Positions 46,984 through 57,535 of a stretch of 64,000 bases of DNA are shown piece after piece (position 1 is the first letter of the stretch; each line of letters starts with the position of its first letter). A program made the translations under genes and the position numbers. The stretch covers positions 3,348,001 to 3,412,000 of the forward strand of contig JASJZC010000004.1 in the NCBI GenBank assembly GCA_037178855.1. Reading direction: 5' to 3'. The stretch comes from Oscheius sp. JU75 (lineage: Eukaryota; Nematoda; Chromadorea; Rhabditida; Rhabditidae). A model generated the notes under the pieces. It did no database searches, was not told the origin of the DNA, and worked only from the letters and a program-made list of their open reading frames with translations.

Positions 46984-47319
46984 TCAGAAAAAAAAAACCC
47001 ACTAGTGCAAGAACACCTGTACAAATGCGCGCCCTTTTGTCTTCAGGAGAAACCGTTTTAAAACTCGAAGTGGTGAATATGCGGGGCGTTACAGTATTTT
47101 TGAATTGTGTACATCTAATTGGCGCTTCGTCCAATGGTCCCTCATGCAACAAACTTTCTCCTCTCCTTTTCATCCCCGTAAAAATTTCCTCAGCATAAGT
47201 AAGAGTGCTCCATTTCACCAAAAGCGCGAAAAGAAACAGTTCAACATGGAGATTTTTAAGTCTAGTACAGTTTTACTCTTTTTCCTTTTCTTCCGGCAAA
47301 AGTCGTCAATTTACAGACG

Positions 47320-48901
47320 ATGGAAGCATATAATTCGTCTCTGCTTGAAACACTGCTTCCCGACTACTACAAAAACATCTTTCCCTTCAAATCATACTGC
47401 AAATGGCTCTCCTATAACAAAAGTAACATTCCGGTTTGCCTCTCTTTACAAAACCTCTTTAGAAAGCACAGATTACTTCAATCGGCGTGAGTTCGCCTTC
47501 ATCTTCGAAGGAGACGTTCATCTTCGCTATCGCAGCTACGAGCAACCGACCGAGTTCGAAAAGGACCTTTGCGATCGTCATCCACAAAAGCTCGATCTTG
47601 GAGCAGTTTACAACCATTGCGTATGGTTGAAATTTTATCACCTAAAAAATGTTCTTCAGCCAAAAGACAACAAAAAATTTAGTGATTTCAAAGCAGTGGA
47701 GCGAGAACTCGTCTTCGATATCGACTTGACTGATTATGATGTCGTGAGAACATGCTGCTCGTAAGTTCATGCTTTTGTCTTCCAAGTATGGTGGTTTAAG
47801 GGAGGCAAAGGTTTGTCATAAATGCTGGAAGTTTGTTGTAGCAGCAGTAATGGTACTGGATCGTGCTTTAGATGGTTTGCACCCTTCCAATTGTCTGTCT
47901 ATCAATTTTTTTTTTCAGAAGATTTCGGCTTCAAAGCTCGTATGTGGGTGTTCTCGGGTCGACGTGGAGTTCATTGCTGGGTCGGAGACGAGGCTGCTCG
48001 TCGCCTGAATAACACGGGAAGAGCAAGTGTCGCGGAATATCTCTCGCTCATCCAAGTTGGTTTTTTTTGTTCACATTAGCAAATCCTCGAATTATTACTC
48101 AGTTGACTGTTTATAACGTTTGTTTCAGGCGGAAAAGCTTGCCATTTACACGTCGAGAGCCAAAAATCGAGCAGTCCATCCGTTTATTGAGCAATCTTAT
48201 CGTTCCCTGATGGACAGTGGCTTGATTGACGAAATGGTCAAGGAACAAAAATGGCTTGAAAACGACGACTATGAGAAAGCTTTCATCAAGATCGAGGATG
48301 TGGAGATACGAACCGAGGTACTCGGTCAGCTGAAAGAGTAAGTCTTGAGATTTTGCCAGAGTCTTTTTTTTTTTAGAATGTCCCCAACGCTGCGTTGGAA
48401 GTATCTGAAAGGTATCTTTGACGAGAAGATGCGGTTGCAAAATGAAGACAGTGGAACCAAGGTGGCGGAGAAGTTTAGAAATCTCGGATTCGACAAGGAC
48501 TTCCTGAGGTGGTTCGTACTGTTCCACGTCTACCCTCGACTTGACGTCAACGTCTCAACGGGTGAAATTTTACTTATTCAATAAAGCTGGTGCTTTCAGG
48601 TGTCAATCACTTGCTTAAATCGCCGTTTTGTATTCACCCAAAAACAGGAAATGTTGCCGTGCCCTTGGATCCATCCAAAATTCGTAACTTTGATGTCAAC
48701 CAGTGTCCCAGAATAGAGTAAGTTCACACTCTTTCGGCTCAATAATTTCTCACTTTCAGTGTCCTAATTAGAGAATTGCAAGACGCCTTGAAATCGGCAG
48801 AACTTAAGGAGAATCGTAAACTGTTGGGATACAAACACACCTCTCTGGCCGATTACGTGGAAAATTTTGATCGATTTGTCAACCTCGCTGTAATTTCATA
48901 A
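47320..48901 (+). CDS. PRIM1: DNA primase small (catalytic) subunit
   Basis: Nine exons (47320-47422, 47463-47620, 47660-47760, 47801-47874, 47919-48055, 48129-48337, 48377-48561, 48600-48717, 48760-48901) give 408 aa, near the 420 aa of human PRIM1. Landmarks are LLPDYYKNIFPFKSYCKWL, EFAFIFEGDVHLRYRSY, the metal-binding acidic pair in LVFDIDLTDYDVVRTCC, zinc cysteines CCSEAKVCHKC, and the nucleotide-binding FSGRRGVHCWVGDEAARRL block. The enzyme makes the RNA primer within the DNA polymerase alpha complex at replication forks. The ATG lies 3 nt after an acceptor (aatttacag). Confidence 0.95.
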
Positions 48902-49167
48902 GTCACTGTAACATTCGATCGCATAAAATTTTGAAATGTTCCCATCTGATATAAATAATCCGCGTTTTCAACCGTTTCACGTATCTAGTTATAAGTGCCT
49001 AAAAGTCAGTGTGTGTTCAACTGTAGGAAAGCATGCAAACAGTGGAGGAAGAAGGATTAAACAGGTCAAGCTGCCAAAAGGGTATAAACAGGAAAGGGTT
49101 CAAAGGAATGGGATTATAACTGACACGTGAGCCCCTAAAGGGCGGCAGCATTACTTGTCTATCTCTG

Positions 49168-49345
49168 CTACTAAAGTGTAATGGTGTCCGTCCGCCTGCG
49201 TGCGTTACCACGAGAAAAAAGCTGACAAGTAATGACACGTCAAGAATTAAGTTGACAAGTCAGCTTTTGAGAAAAATAACGAACTTAGGCTATTGGAAAA
49301 GCGGCGGAGCTGCCTGTTGTCAATGATAAGGCAAGTCTAAGGGAT
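49168..49345. repeat. Dispersed repeat R, copy 2
   Basis: About 175 bp related to 21540-21705 in the same orientation (shared blocks: accacgag, gttgacaagtcag, ggctattggaaaag, ctgcctgttgtcaatg). The element type is unknown. Confidence 0.75.
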
Positions 49346-49399
49346 GGTTGGACTATTTTAAATTGTTCTCGCGTCTCTGCCTGTCTGAAGCCATTATTG

Positions 49400-49435
49400 C
49401 AATTAGTGTGCACTACTTTGTGCGCACACTAATTG
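49400..49435. repeat. Perfect 12-bp inverted repeat
   Basis: caattagtgtgc and gcacactaattg flank a 12-nt loop. Just downstream of repeat R; could be an element end or a structured RNA site. Confidence 0.6.
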
Positions 49436-49919
49436 TTTGCAAGTCAAAGGAGACCAAGACAGGCTGACAGAAATTAATAGAAACCGGGTAAAGATTATAG
49501 AAATCAGGCTATGACGGACATTGAGCAGTCACGTGTGGCCCTGTTTATGTTCTTATGTTACTCTTTTAAATTTTTTTTCAGGTTAGAAATCCCTTTTTAC
49601 AAATAGCCGCGCGCTTTCCCCATTTGAATTTTCCAGTTTACTTTGAGATTACTTTTTAAGTGTGTGTTGGTTTTTGTCAGTTATTTTTGAAATTCCTTTT
49701 GCTCCTTGAGTTCGTATTCATTGTCATGCGAACTTGAGATAAAGACCAGACAAAACCTGTGTGCCGGCGGCAACTTGGCAGCCCTTTGGCCTTTGCCTAG
49801 AATTGACCACAGGCGGCTGCGCCGCGAAATCCAGTAAATGCAAACGCGCTCCATCGCACTTGTTTTTTTCTTCTGTTCTTCTTCCCATTCAGTTCTTTAT
49901 TTCCATTTTTCAGTTCAAA

Positions 49920-51157
49920 ATGGGTAAGACGGCAAAGGACAAACGGGATATTTATTATCGTATGGCAAAGGAGCAGAAATGGCGAGCCCGTAGCGCCTTC
50001 AAGCTCATGCAAATTGACGACGAATTCTCGATTCTGGAAAGTAAGTTTTTTTTCAATTGTTCCAGCGAACCTATTTTTGCTTTCAGATGTTACTAAAGCA
50101 GTCGACTTGTGTGCAGCTCCTGGCAGCTGGAGTCAAGTTCTCTCACATCGTCTTGGAGAAAAGCCCGAAGCTAAAATTGTGGCAGTTGATCTTCAGCCGA
50201 TGTCTCCGATTCCTGGTGTAATCCAACTGCAGGGAGATATTACCGAAGAGGCAACGGCCAAGGAAATTATCAAGCTGTTTGAAGGACAACAAGCCGATAT
50301 CGTTGTTTGCGACGGAGCTCCTGATGTCACTGGACTGCATTCACTGGACGAATACATGCAGAGTCAACTCATTCTGGCCGCCTTCAACATAACTACCTTT
50401 GTTCTAAAACCTGGTGGTCATTTCGTCGCAAAGGCAGGCCTTTTCCTATCGTTCATTGTAGCAAATCTTTTAAGATATTCCGAGCTAGAAATGCCACTCT
50501 TCTCTACGCCCAAATGAAAATGTTTTTCAAAGATGTCTATTGCGCTAAGCCGAAATCCAGTCGTCAGAGCAGTTGTGGTATGTTTTTTTCAACCTAAGTT
50601 TCAGCAAATCGCGTTTTCCAGAGGCCTTCATCGTCTGCAAGACGTTTATTCCACCATCCGGCTACACTCCAACCATGCAGAATCCGTTAGTAGCTTCATC
50701 CTATGGTAATTTAGTACTTATCTTTTGCTTAAGTCTTGTTTAGATGATGTCGTAAACAGTTTGAACGGACCAAATCGAGTACTCGTACCCTTCGTCGCAT
50801 GTGGTGATCTAAGCGGTTTCGACAGCGACCGAAGTTATCCACTGAAAATGCCGTCATTCCCAACTGGACAACTCGATGAAAATCAGAAGTTTGCTCCTCT
50901 GAAGGAGTACATTCCCCATGATGTTGTCCAACCTCCGACTGACCCTGCTTACAAGAAAGCTCTTCTTTTGAAAAAGGCAGACAAACTGGCCAAACCACAA
51001 AGTCTTGAAAAGAACGTAAATTTTCTTATTTTCTGGAGAAAGGATTGTTTTATAGCTAGCGAAGCCGCCAAAGAAGAAGAATCCCGAGATGGAGATTGGT
51101 TCCAGCTTAACCGATGATATGATAGACTCTCTCGGGAGCATGTTTGCAGAATTATAA
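49920..51157 (+). CDS. FTSJ1: FTSJ1/TRM7 tRNA 2'-O-ribose methyltransferase
   Basis: Six exons (49920-50040, 50087-50433, 50475-50577, 50622-50705, 50744-51015, 51056-51157) give 342 aa (human 329). The RrmJ/FtsJ K-D-K-E tetrad is visible: Lys in [10 protein letters not shown], Asp in [11 protein letters not shown], Lys in GGHFVAK and Glu in CEAFIVCK. The SAM-binding loop is [15 protein letters not shown]. The enzyme methylates tRNA anticodon-loop positions 32 and 34. The exon junction that completes GGHFVAK-IFRARN uses a GC donor (aag|gcaggc) at 50434; no GT alternative keeps the conserved frame. The ATG is preceded within 6 nt by an acceptor. Confidence 0.95.
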
Positions 51158-51359
51158 AATCTACTTGTCACCCTATATTGTTGAGTTTTTCCAGTATTCA
51201 TATAAAGCCGATTCCAATCCCAAACTGAGTATTACATGAGCGGACAGAACACAAACATTGAGGTTGAATAGACGCCTATTGCTCTCAAACTATTTGACTT
51301 TGTCCTGATAATACCGCCCCCTTAAAGAGGCGGGCGCGCGGAGTCTTGTTTCATCTGTT

Positions 51360-52363
51360 ATGGCGACTGTAGTTCTGGATGTTGAAGGACATCTATTCAA
51401 AACGTTGGTTTCTAATCTCGTCGCTGTGAAGGGAAGTTTCTTCGACAATATTTTCTCAAAGGACTGGAAGAGTCAGCTGGATCAGGTTAGTTCATCCTTA
51501 TGCGCAATGACAGCATTTACAGAATGGGAATTTGTTTGTTGACAGAGATTCCTCCATTTTCCCAGTGATTCTTAACTTCTTGAGAGATGGGAACAGTACG
51601 CCGTTACCTCGAGACGACTACGTTTTGGCCAGAATTCTTCAGGAGGCGAGGTTGGTCAGAGTTGGTCGGGGAGAGAACAATTTAGATTCTTCCGTCTATT
51701 CGAACTATGTGAAATGATCGAGCGTATAGTGTCGTATTCCGAGTTGCCTCTCAGAAAGTCCCCGAACCAAGTGAAAAAGCAGAAGATCTTGTCTCAAAAT
51801 AAGAAGAAAGAGGTTCATTTCGTGGAGAAGGACCCTCTGCGTAACTTGTCCAGTCTTCCACCCACACCCACTCCCGTCTTGGCAGAGTGTGAGTAAGCCA
51901 TGATCACTCGAAACAACTTCCAGTTTCTCGACGTTTGTCCATCGACTCGCCTCCGATTCCTGTCAAAAAGTCCACTTTGGAGAATATAAAAAAGGAAAAA
52001 AAGCCCGAATGTATCAGTCTGCCAAGGAATTTCGCTCACGTGGCTCATGTGGGCTGGAATGGCCGAGGAGTTATCTTCCAGAAGCATCTTCTCGGACAAG
52101 AGACCACGACAGTTCGAGCAATAATTGACGCAGCAAGTGAGGCCGATCTAACTCCAGTTTACAATGTTGTCAACGGAAATGACACGACCTACGGCAGTCA
52201 TTCTGTGGAGGTGAGGGTGTTGTGTTCAATCTCAAGAGTTCAGGTAATATTGGCTGGCCCACACATGAATGTCAAGGAGCAAGACATGTACTCTCTTCCG
52301 AAGAAGACACCTCCAAAACCGCCGGCAAAGCCTCCGCCAAGACCTGCTTCATCCAGAAGCTGA
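51360..52363 (+). CDS. BTB/T1 (KCTD-like) domain fused to CRIB domain
   Basis: Five exons (51360-51485, 51523-51650, 51686-51888, 51924-52210, 52244-52363) give 287 aa with matching phases. Residues 1-100 form a KCTD-type BTB/T1 fold: VVLDVEGHLFKTLVSNLVAV, FFDNIFSKDW, LFVDRDSSIFPVILNFLRDG and LARILQEARFF. A basic linker follows. At about residue 185 comes a WASP/PAK-type CRIB motif, ISLPRNFAHVAHVGWNGRG (family ISxPxxFxHxxHVGxxxxxG), then a helical tail as in WASP. The C-terminus is Pro-rich (KKTPPKPPAKPPPRPAS), a likely SH3 target. A Cdc42/Rac-binding adaptor, perhaps oligomeric or CUL3-linked, is inferred. I know of no standard family with this order. Confidence 0.8.
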
Positions 52364-52734
52364 CTCACCCATCGTTGTTACGCACTTTCATACAGTTTTT
52401 TGAAACCGTAAACCGTGGCAGTCAATGTTCACGGTAGACATGCGTGTGCCGTGAAGCCCGTTGTGCCCGGGCGCACTTTTCAAATTTCGCCGAACGGGGG
52501 GCACTCGGCACATGTATGCGGTAGAAACTTTTTTTTGCAACAACAACAAAAAGATAACAAAGTAGGGACCAAAGGCAAATTGAGGAAAGAATTAATGAAT
52601 CTAGGCTGTCTGAAGATCGATTAGATTTTCATCCGCATTTATCTGCTTTAGGTAGACTTTCAGCCATGTGCGTGCGTTATTGAAGCTCTGCGGCCAAGCG
52701 AACTGTTTCGTCAGCAGTTGGTCGTTGCACCTCG

Positions 52735-54678
52735 CTAAATAGTTTTGAACGAAGGGAATTCTGAAGGCTGACCATAAATTGAGAACTTCGAGTCGCCGGC
52801 CAGATCGTTGTAGCCGATCTTCTCAAACACACCAGTGGCAGTTTTGCCATTTTTTATCAGAGCCGATATAATGTTGTAGAACTGCATTTTGTAGTGCATC
52901 GGTGGAAGAATGACCAGAGCTTCACGGAGAGTAATCCAACTGAGAAGAGGACCAACGCTAGCAGAAGAATTGGGTTGTGCTATGCCTTTAAACAACGTTG
53001 TTATACTTTTTGCAAGGGAAACTAACACATTTCACTTTTAACTGTCTGCAACATGCTCATGAGAGGGAAAGGCGAAGTGATTTGACTGGGCGTGAATCCA
53101 GGAGAGTTACAATTGAGAAGCCAGGTCGTTTGAAGACGGAACAAGGTAGTACTTTCAATCTGAAAACAAATTCTGAGAAACACTAAAAATCCTTACGAGG
53201 GAGTCGATAGAAGGGACTGCTGGCACGTCTTGTTTTGGCGTTTCGAATGAACCAACGGCTTCTGCGATCTTTGTATACTCCAGAGAACTGAATTCTTGTA
53301 CAGGCGAGTTGTTGTTCTGAAAGATTTGATGAAATTAAAAAAAACAGAGACTAACAGGGTAAATAAATACGGAGCTTTCGGCTTGAGCAGAAGTATTGTA
53401 GAAGGAGGAGGACCTCGAGGGAAAGTTGATATCGCTCGACAGATAAATTGAATCCATTGACCTCGTATCTTCTACCGAAGATTCTTCGCATTTCGGCTTC
53501 TTGATCGGAGGAGGAGGAGTCGTTATGAAAGAATTCCTTTCAGATTTAGGAGTCGATGTTCTTTTTGGGCAGAACCCTAACTCCGGGGTTACGGATCTTG
53601 ATGATCTTACATCTGAAGATAGAATAAATAACGACATAAGCAAATGTTACCCGAGTGGAAACTCAAGCTGGCCACGGTAGAAACAGATCTCTTGACGCCA
53701 GCAGCATTTTTGCTGGAATTTTTTGACCCTTTCGGACGTCCGAGTTTCTTCGATTCTTTTTTGACAACTTTTTTGTTACTCTGAAATGACAACTCATTTT
53801 TCACATAAAGCAAATAATACTTTGGTAGGACATTTAAGGATACTTTTGGAACCCTTCTTATTATTCTTTTTCCCCGACCGAACAGGAATATCCGCCTTCT
53901 TCACAAATTCGATGGGAAACAAACGACGATCCGAGTAGTTGAGCGAGACTAGCGTTTTGGCACTGCGGTCAGCAAGCTGCAACGTAATCATTCCAGAATT
54001 CTTCACATCCACCACAATAGCAGGATTGAGTTTTCCAGTGAATCTATGATCATCGAGGTAGGCTAGAACCATTCCAACTGTGAAAAGATTTTCCTTCGGC
54101 GTGAAACGAAGAGGCAACTAAATGCATTCTAATACTGATTTAAAAAAAAACAACGACAAACTTTTTTAAACATTGACTGTGGAGCGATGTTGTCATGGTG
54201 GTTCTCCATGAATTTTGCTAGCCACTTCTCCCATGCCTTGTCAGTTCTTGCGTTATCTGGGTGACGGCGAAGGCTCGTTTCGAGGCTGAATTTGTGATTA
54301 AGGAGGTTCAAAGGAAGTACTAACAATGGTGAAAGACATTCGTTGTCACACATCGTCCAGAACTGTCTGTTAATCTCCACGATATTAATGTTAACGAAGC
54401 ACTTGTATACTTTTTCCACTCTTGCTACAAAGAGCCCGTAGCCATCCATTGTTACTGGAAACTGGAATTTTCTAAAGAAGGAGGAGCAACTTACACTTTC
54501 TATCATTAGACATCAGAATTTGGCCTTTCTCGAACGCGTTTACTGGAATCTGGTTCGACTGGTTGAATGCTTCATATGGAGCTCGGAACCCTTCAGTTTC
54601 TTTCGTAAATTCATCCCAGCCATATTCCTCGTCTTCTGAGCTCCAGTTGAAACTGGAGTCGCTGTCATCCGATTTCAT
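52735..54678 (-). CDS. MBT-repeat, AT-hook chromatin protein
   Basis: Nine phase-consistent exons (54497-54678, 54325-54471, 54162-54285, 53821-54117, 53651-53780, 53356-53612, 53197-53316, 53053-53159, 52735-53005) give 544 aa. An acidic N-terminus is followed by a partial MBT-like fold. The clearest part is LFTVGMVLAYLDDHRFTG, then PAIVVDVKNSGMITLQL and YSDRRLFPIEFVKKADIPV, matching the MBT pattern F..GM.LEA.D......I..A.V. An AT-hook (KKLGRPKGSKN) and a Ser/Pro-rich region follow. The last 80 residues (LREALVILPPMHYKMQFYNI) are helical and SAM-like at best. MBT proteins read methyl-lysine on histones. One 39-nt in-frame intron (54286-54324) could be retained without a frameshift. Confidence 0.7.
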
Positions 54679-55471
54679 CCTTAAAACGGAAAAGTAAATT
54701 CGCGATAATTAGTTCGTTAACAAGCCAGGCACACCGTCAAACGCAAAAGACCACCACAACAGTTATTTTTTTTAGGAACGAGTGAGGTGGCCAAGTTGAG
54801 GCTACACGGTCGTGGCATATCGGCGTACACTGTAGCATAGAATTTAAAAGTTGGTGCGCAGGAAAGCACGTTCCAATCAGATTTTGAATTCTAACTTCAT
54901 TCTTTTGTTTGTGTTTACCAAAGCGAGTTTTCTTTTTCAGATGCAGTAAGTCCGTGAAAAGGGCAAAAGATGTCCTGCTCGATACAGAACAATGTCGGTT
55001 ATCTGTCCCGCACTTCCAGCACATTTAGAAAAGATTCGGCCTTCAGAAAAAGTAATTTTATTCTATCTTTACAATTTGCAAGAGGCGTCCGCGATACAAG
55101 TCAGCTCTAATCTGGGATAACACTTGACAATGTTTGTGGACTTTTCTATCAAGTATTATCCTAGATAGAGTTGACAAGACAAGTCAGAACAGTTCAAGTT
55201 ACAAAATTAGCACTGACAGTGTGAGTCGCTCCGCCAGGAGCATCACCCACTGAACTTTTCTGATCTTTTGAGCAGTTTGACAGATTCAAGCTAATGCAAG
55301 AAAAACTTTTTTTGGGTTGGCAAGTCACTGTTCTGATTGCTTTAATAGTAAAAAGAAAGCTATTGTTTTTGCTCCTTGGAGAGTTTTTGTTCCCTGCTCA
55401 ATAAATCCACCGAACAGTCGACGAAGCCGGCTGGTAGCATACACGATAGTTTAATTATCTCAATTTCCAGC
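54679..55471. other. Intergenic with short inverted repeat
   Basis: Divergent region between the MBT and F-box genes. It holds an imperfect inverted repeat at 55096-55178 and a 95-codon - strand frame (54740-55024, MCWKCGTDNRHC start) with a possible donor; that frame has no further support. Confidence 0.4.
55096..55178. repeat. Short imperfect inverted repeat
   Basis: About 83 bp; arms of about 32 nt (gctctaatctgggataacac versus the complement of gtattatcctagatagag). Possibly a very small MITE. Confidence 0.55.
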
Positions 55472-56525
55472 ATCATTTACGTTACCAGATCCTTCTCAAA
55501 AACTAATCATAACTGCAAATAAAATTGTGTTTCATCTGAATAAGGTACTTTTTCCGCGTTTCTGCACAATCGTTTAGTTTTAGGCAGCCCTGCGCCTTCG
55601 TCACTGCAGGGCTACGAAAAATGTGGAATTACATCAAACCGAAGAGGCCGATGACAGTTTCAACAAATCGAACGATCTGTCGCTTCATCTTTCATCCGTT
55701 GAAAGCCCGTCCAGTAGAAGGGGTGTTTCTCCATCTGGATCACCCATTTCGAACAAGTAAATACTTGATCTAGTCATTCTAACTCAAAACATTCACCAGA
55801 TTCTCCGTCCCGACTGTAAAGATTACAGACCTACCGGATGCAGCTCTAGTTAACATTGCACGATTCCTAGACGGTTACTATTTTTGCTTCTTCGAGAATT
55901 CTTTTTCAGCAAAAAGTGTCCGAAACTTGGCACAAACATGCTCGAAAATTCGCAACGTTCTGATTTCCAACGCCGATAAATTAGAACGACAAGTGGTAAG
56001 CAATTCACAATTGCAACGCTCAGTGTTTTCCGGTGTCTCGTTTCGAAATTATCATTGCGTATAATAACGAAATCGAAGCAGTAGATGTACGAGCCTTGAA
56101 GCGTAATCGGTCAGTACGTGATGAAGTCTTCAGTGGGAGAACGCTAGCCGAAGTAATCCCAAAATTTATTCATTGTATGGCAAAAATCACATTCGGACAC
56201 GGTGTAAACGTATTTGACTACCGACAAACGTTGATGGAACTGCATAATCTGCAGCAATTGACACCGCTAGCACTCACATTCTCGGGAGGAGCTTTGAGCA
56301 AAGGTATAATTAGTTCCGTTTCTTTTTAACGTAGGTAAGTTTAGGCAATTTGACTTGCTGTGGAGCCGATTTACGATCATTCAGTGAGACCGATTTCATT
56401 AACTTCATCGCGCATTTTTTCCCACATGTTCAAGAAGTTCAGCTCTTAACCACGAGGTACAGTTTAAGTAACTTTCCTAGTCCGTTTTCTGTAGGAGTTT
56501 ACACGTTGATTCTGATCCTCGATAA
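55472..56525 (+). CDS. F-box protein, 5' end unresolved
   Basis: Exons 55472-55542, 55584-55756, 55800-55873, 55910-55995, 56024-56303, 56345-56456 and 56495-56525 join in phase. The F-box is VKITDLPDAALVNIARFLDA plus KSVRNLAQTCSKIRNVLIS (family LP.E.L..I...L....L...A.VC+.+). Such proteins are substrate receptors of SCF (SKP1-CUL1) ubiquitin ligases. The C-terminal region has no clear LRR or WD repeats. No start codon was found; an upstream exon near 55400 (KSTEQSTKPA) is phase-compatible but lacks an ATG. Further exon-like segments extend to 57096, ending YVPHMFLENVTLSFHLH, and may be the true 3' end through splicing that I could not resolve. Confidence 0.6.
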
Positions 56526-57535
56526 TTAAAGGAGAGGAAGGAGCAGGTTAGACGGAACGACTTCAGAGACTCCTGTACGTAGGTACACCTGTATGCCTTG
56601 GTAAAAGAGGCAGGATCAGCACAAAGTGCAAAAAATTATACTGAACAAGGACGAAAAGACGTACCTATGCCACAGAAATGTGCTGACCTGCCAAAGAGCA
56701 TTGTTTTCAGATTATTCAAGACATCGACGTCGCCTGCACGGCTACTTTCTTTCGTCCCTCTCCTCAGTTCTTTCGGCATCTCATTTGAGCGACCAGTGCT
56801 TAAATATTTTTTCGAAGATGTAAAGCATGTAGTGTCCGTATGCTTCATTAGTTTCCTCTTTAATCGATTGTTTGAGTATTGGCGACATGATCCTCTTTCC
56901 AAAAGCTGTTCAATCTTTATGCGATCACCAAGAGGTTCCTGCTTGATGAAGTGAGATTTTCTGTTACTTCACTACACAGAGTTTCAGATGGCTGGATATC
57001 GGAGGTCAGGTCAAAGGTTGTACAAGCGGCAATCACCGTGTCTACGTCCCTCACATGTTTCTCGAAAATGTCACTCTTTCCTTTCACCTTCATTGATATC
57101 TTTTCCCCTCACTCAGTCACGTTTTAAATAAATCTTTTTCGATCATGCCTTTGTTGCAAATGCGTCGTGCTGCTCGTTTTTTTAGCGGGCGGAAGAAAGC
57201 CCACATAATGCAGGCGAGGAAGGAAACGATGCATTGAACAACATTTGAATGGTTATACATAGAAAAGTCGTCCCGAGACCCTACAGTAAACTGGCTTGTT
57301 TCAGTTGTTTTGACCGCTATTTCCAACAACAGTCTTATTGTTTTTTTCTCTGAAATTTAGCCAAACTTCTATTGTTACTTCGGAATATTTTACAAATGGC
57401 TGCAAAGAAGAATTGAATCGAGAGTAAACGCGCCCTGATAGGGGAATCCTCAAAATACTGTATCCATTTGAACTGTTTCGATTTTCTGCATTCGAAACAC
57501 TCCTTGTAAATTGAGCTTTTCCAGGTAGAACCAAG
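56526..57535. other. Unresolved exons and XRN2 upstream region
   Basis: Exon-like frames around 56700-57096 probably belong to the F-box gene. 57100-57535 is the XRN2 upstream region with an acceptor (cttttccag) 11 nt before the ATG. Confidence 0.35.

Larger units (their letters stand above)
48902..49919. other. Intergenic with repeats
   Basis: Contains repeat R copy 2 (49168-49345), a perfect hairpin (49400-49435) and a spacer. No gene seen. Confidence 0.5.
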
